From Clostridiales bacterium (GTDB lineage Bacteria > Bacillota > Clostridia > Christensenellales > Pumilibacteraceae), in NCBI GenBank assembly GCA_029070965.1, contig JAIEBI010000006.1, forward strand, positions 1 to 34,995: DNA of 34,995 bases, written 5' to 3'. Each line of letters opens with the position of its first letter. Positions within the stretch are counted from its first letter, which is position 1. The translations under genes and the position numbers were made by a program. The notes under the pieces were generated by a model, which was not told where the DNA came from, made no database searches, and worked only from the letters and a program-made list of their open reading frames with translations. This document shows positions 34,089-34,995 of the stretch, one piece after another.

Positions 34089-34249
34089 GTTGTAAGGCAA
34101 TCGCGGGTTTACGATAGGTATATCGACCACATTGCGATAAAACCTCCTACCCCACAATGCCTTATAGACGGTTCGCCGAACTGCCGCAAATTTTGGACTA
34201 CGGCAAGCGAAACGGAAAACTCCTCCAATGTTACGGCATTGTGGGATTT
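34089..34249. ncRNA. Candidate structured RNA or palindromic element upstream of the TetR operon
   Basis: No convincing gene lies here. An 11-bp perfect outer stem, CCCACAATGCC (34151-34161) with GGCATTGTGGG (34233-34243), encloses about 70 bases that are more GC-rich than the flanks. On the plus strand a T-run follows directly, as in an intrinsic terminator. To the left a second compact fold (ATCGC...GCGAT around CGATA-GGTA-TATCG, about 34099-34138) adjoins it. A plus-strand TATAAT at 34058-34063 could start such an RNA, but its -35 is poor. Alternatives are a MITE-like repeat with 11-bp terminal inverted repeats or a minus-strand leader element. I recognise no known RNA family. Confidence 0.4.
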
Positions 34250-34397
34250 TTTCGTTGTGGAAAAAACTTTAAAAAATATTTTAAAATCCTCCGCATAATC
34301 CCCCGAAAAGTGCACAACATAATAGTGTAAAGCAAATAACTTTTTTACGCCGAAAAGAATGCTTTACAAAAAGCCAATCGCTGCAAAAGCGAATTCG

Positions 34398-34433
34398 AAA
34401 AATCCACATTGCGTTATGCAACATGGATTTTTT
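34398..34433. terminator. Bidirectional terminator-like hairpin in the 16S-TetR spacer
   Basis: AAAAATCCA (34398-34406) pairs with TGGATTTTT (34424-34432), with an inner TTGC/GCAA stem and a GTTAT loop. It has A- and T-runs on both sides. No gene ends nearby, so it may bound an unannotated transcript. Confidence 0.65.
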
Positions 34434-34486
34434 CGTTTACAATTTTATTTCTAAATATAAACCTATTTAATAGATAAGCCTTTACG

Positions 34487-34596
34487 GCATAGGCGCGGCG
34501 CAGACGGGCAACAGTTGGCGAGGCGGCGACGGGAGCGTACATAGACGTACGTGACCAAGCCGCCGAACCAAACGTAGCCCGTATCCGGCGATGCAT
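34487..34596. repeat. GC-rich nested palindromic element of unknown type
   Basis: About 110 bases of high GC sit inside an AT-rich spacer. Concentric pairings are visible: GGCAT/ATGCAT at the ends, ACGGGC (34504-34509) with GCCCGT (34577-34582), GGCGGC (34522-34527) with GCCGCC (34559-34564), and an apical CGTAC (34536-34540) with GTACG (34547-34551). The 77-codon open frame across it (34414-34647 minus) has no ribosome site and is best seen as a by-product. It looks like a dispersed palindromic repeat or structured RNA; I cannot name a family. Confidence 0.55.
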
Positions 34597-34607
34597 ATGT
34601 CGTAAAT

Positions 34608-34637
34608 AAAAAAACCTCGCTTTACAAAAAGCAAGGT
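34608..34637 (-). terminator. Intrinsic terminator downstream of 16S rRNA
   Basis: On the minus strand a 10-bp stem (ACCTTGCTTT with AAAGCGAGGT, one G-U) closes a TTGT loop and is followed by six or more U. It begins about 92 bases beyond the 16S 3' end. A smaller ACCTGC/GCAGGT hairpin (34705-34723) lies directly next to the 16S end and may mark processing. Confidence 0.88.
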
Positions 34638-34728
34638 CTTTAATCAAACATAACAGTGTGAAAGATTAGCGAATTAAATCGGTTGAGAACATAAAATTTT
34701 TGGTACCTGCTCTAATTGCAGGTTCCTT

Positions 34729-34995
34729 AAAGGAGGTGATCCAGCCCCACGTTCTCGTAGGGCTACCTTGTTACGACTTAACCCCAGTCACTGGTTTTAC
34801 CTTAGGCGGACGCTTCCCTTGCGGGTTGGCGTGACCGACTTCGAGTACCCCCAGCTCCCATGGCTTGACGGGCGGTGTGTACAATCCCCGGGAACGCATT
34901 CACCCCGACGTGCTGATTCGGGATTACTAGCAACTCCAACTTCATGTGGGCGGGTTGCAGCCCACAATCCGAACTGAGAACGCTTTTTTGAGATT
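34729..34995 (-). rRNA. rrs: 16S ribosomal RNA, 3' end (5' part outside window)
   Basis: The last 267 or so bases of 16S rRNA are present in reverse orientation. They include the universal TTGTACACACCGCCCGTCA stretch, the AAGTCGTAACAAGGTAGCC segment and the terminal GGATCACCTCCTTT with the anti-Shine-Dalgarno CCTCC. Helix 44 is of normal length. In helix 45 the stem is CCCTACG/CGTGGGG with an AGAA loop in place of the usual GGAA. No ITS tRNA or 23S gene follows; a terminator comes about 92 bases later. The exact 3' end is placed by comparison with known 16S ends. Confidence 0.98.

Noticed and set aside
34032-34315. Open frames of 88 codons (plus) and 68 codons (minus) over the structured element
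   Set aside because: They overlap each other and the TetR promoter, have no ribosome site at their starts and no protein-like pattern.
34414-34647. 77-codon open frame on the minus strand
   Set aside because: It spans a terminator and the GC-rich palindrome, lacks a ribosome site, and its composition (Arg/Ala-rich) follows the palindrome and not a protein.
1-34995. CRISPR arrays, IS ends, integrase or phage genes, tRNAs
   Set aside because: No regular direct-repeat array, transposase, integrase or tRNA-like sequence was seen on either strand.

Overview
The window reads as a chromosomal stretch from a spore-forming, single-membrane bacterium of the Clostridia type, probably an uncultured gut lineage. 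The supporting evidence is the germination protease gene gpr, Firmicutes-style sigma-A promoters, three lipoproteins with lipoboxes next to lgt, a SpoVB/MurJ-like flippase, an ECF-transporter S component and a 3' end of 16S rRNA with a canonical anti-Shine-Dalgarno. There is no phage, IS element, CRISPR array or tRNA. Genes are densely packed on both strands, and most convergent gene pairs are separated by a clear hairpin terminator.

Layout. 1-2150: a truncated cardiolipin synthase behind a repeat-containing protein of unknown function, divergent from a TetR regulator. 2210-7674 (minus): a cell-envelope run of ddl, uppP, a PglF/WbpM-like membrane-bound nucleotide-sugar dehydratase and glmM. 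7837-10380 (plus): a small membrane protein and glmS. 10442-14604 (minus): a surface lipoprotein with a transglutaminase-like domain and BspA-type leucine-rich repeats, then murI and gpr. 14726-15247 (plus): rpsT with an unusually long tail. 15427-19140 (minus): an lgt operon (lgt, membrane protein, pncB, coiled-coil protein). 19298-21945 (minus): a VanW-family protein and the CCA-adding enzyme. 22069-22824 (plus): an esterase. 22876-27881 (minus): two overlapping genes for paralogous Ig-like/transglutaminase lipoproteins, one of which has lost its catalytic residues. 27991-30189 (plus): the flippase and the ECF S component. 30250-31530 (minus): a DUF3810-like membrane metalloprotease. 31570-33966 (minus): a TetR / ABC ATPase / FtsX permease operon. 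34000-34728: a gene-poor spacer rich in hairpins. 34729 to the end (minus): the 3' end of 16S rRNA.

How the genes fit together. Much of the window serves the cell envelope: GlmS and GlmM feed UDP-GlcNAc synthesis, MurI supplies D-Glu, Ddl makes D-Ala-D-Ala, UppP recycles the lipid carrier, the flippase moves lipid-linked sugars, and Lgt lipidates lipoproteins such as the three encoded here.

Two features stand out. (1) Several genes have a near-consensus promoter whose -10 box ends only 6 bases (once 8) before the start codon, with no ribosome-binding site, so their mRNAs should be leaderless; other genes in the same window have ordinary leaders. (2) The 16S gene is followed within about 90 bases by a strong intrinsic terminator and no 23S gene, so 16S and 23S appear to be unlinked here. 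The spacer beyond it holds two structured palindromic elements that I cannot name.
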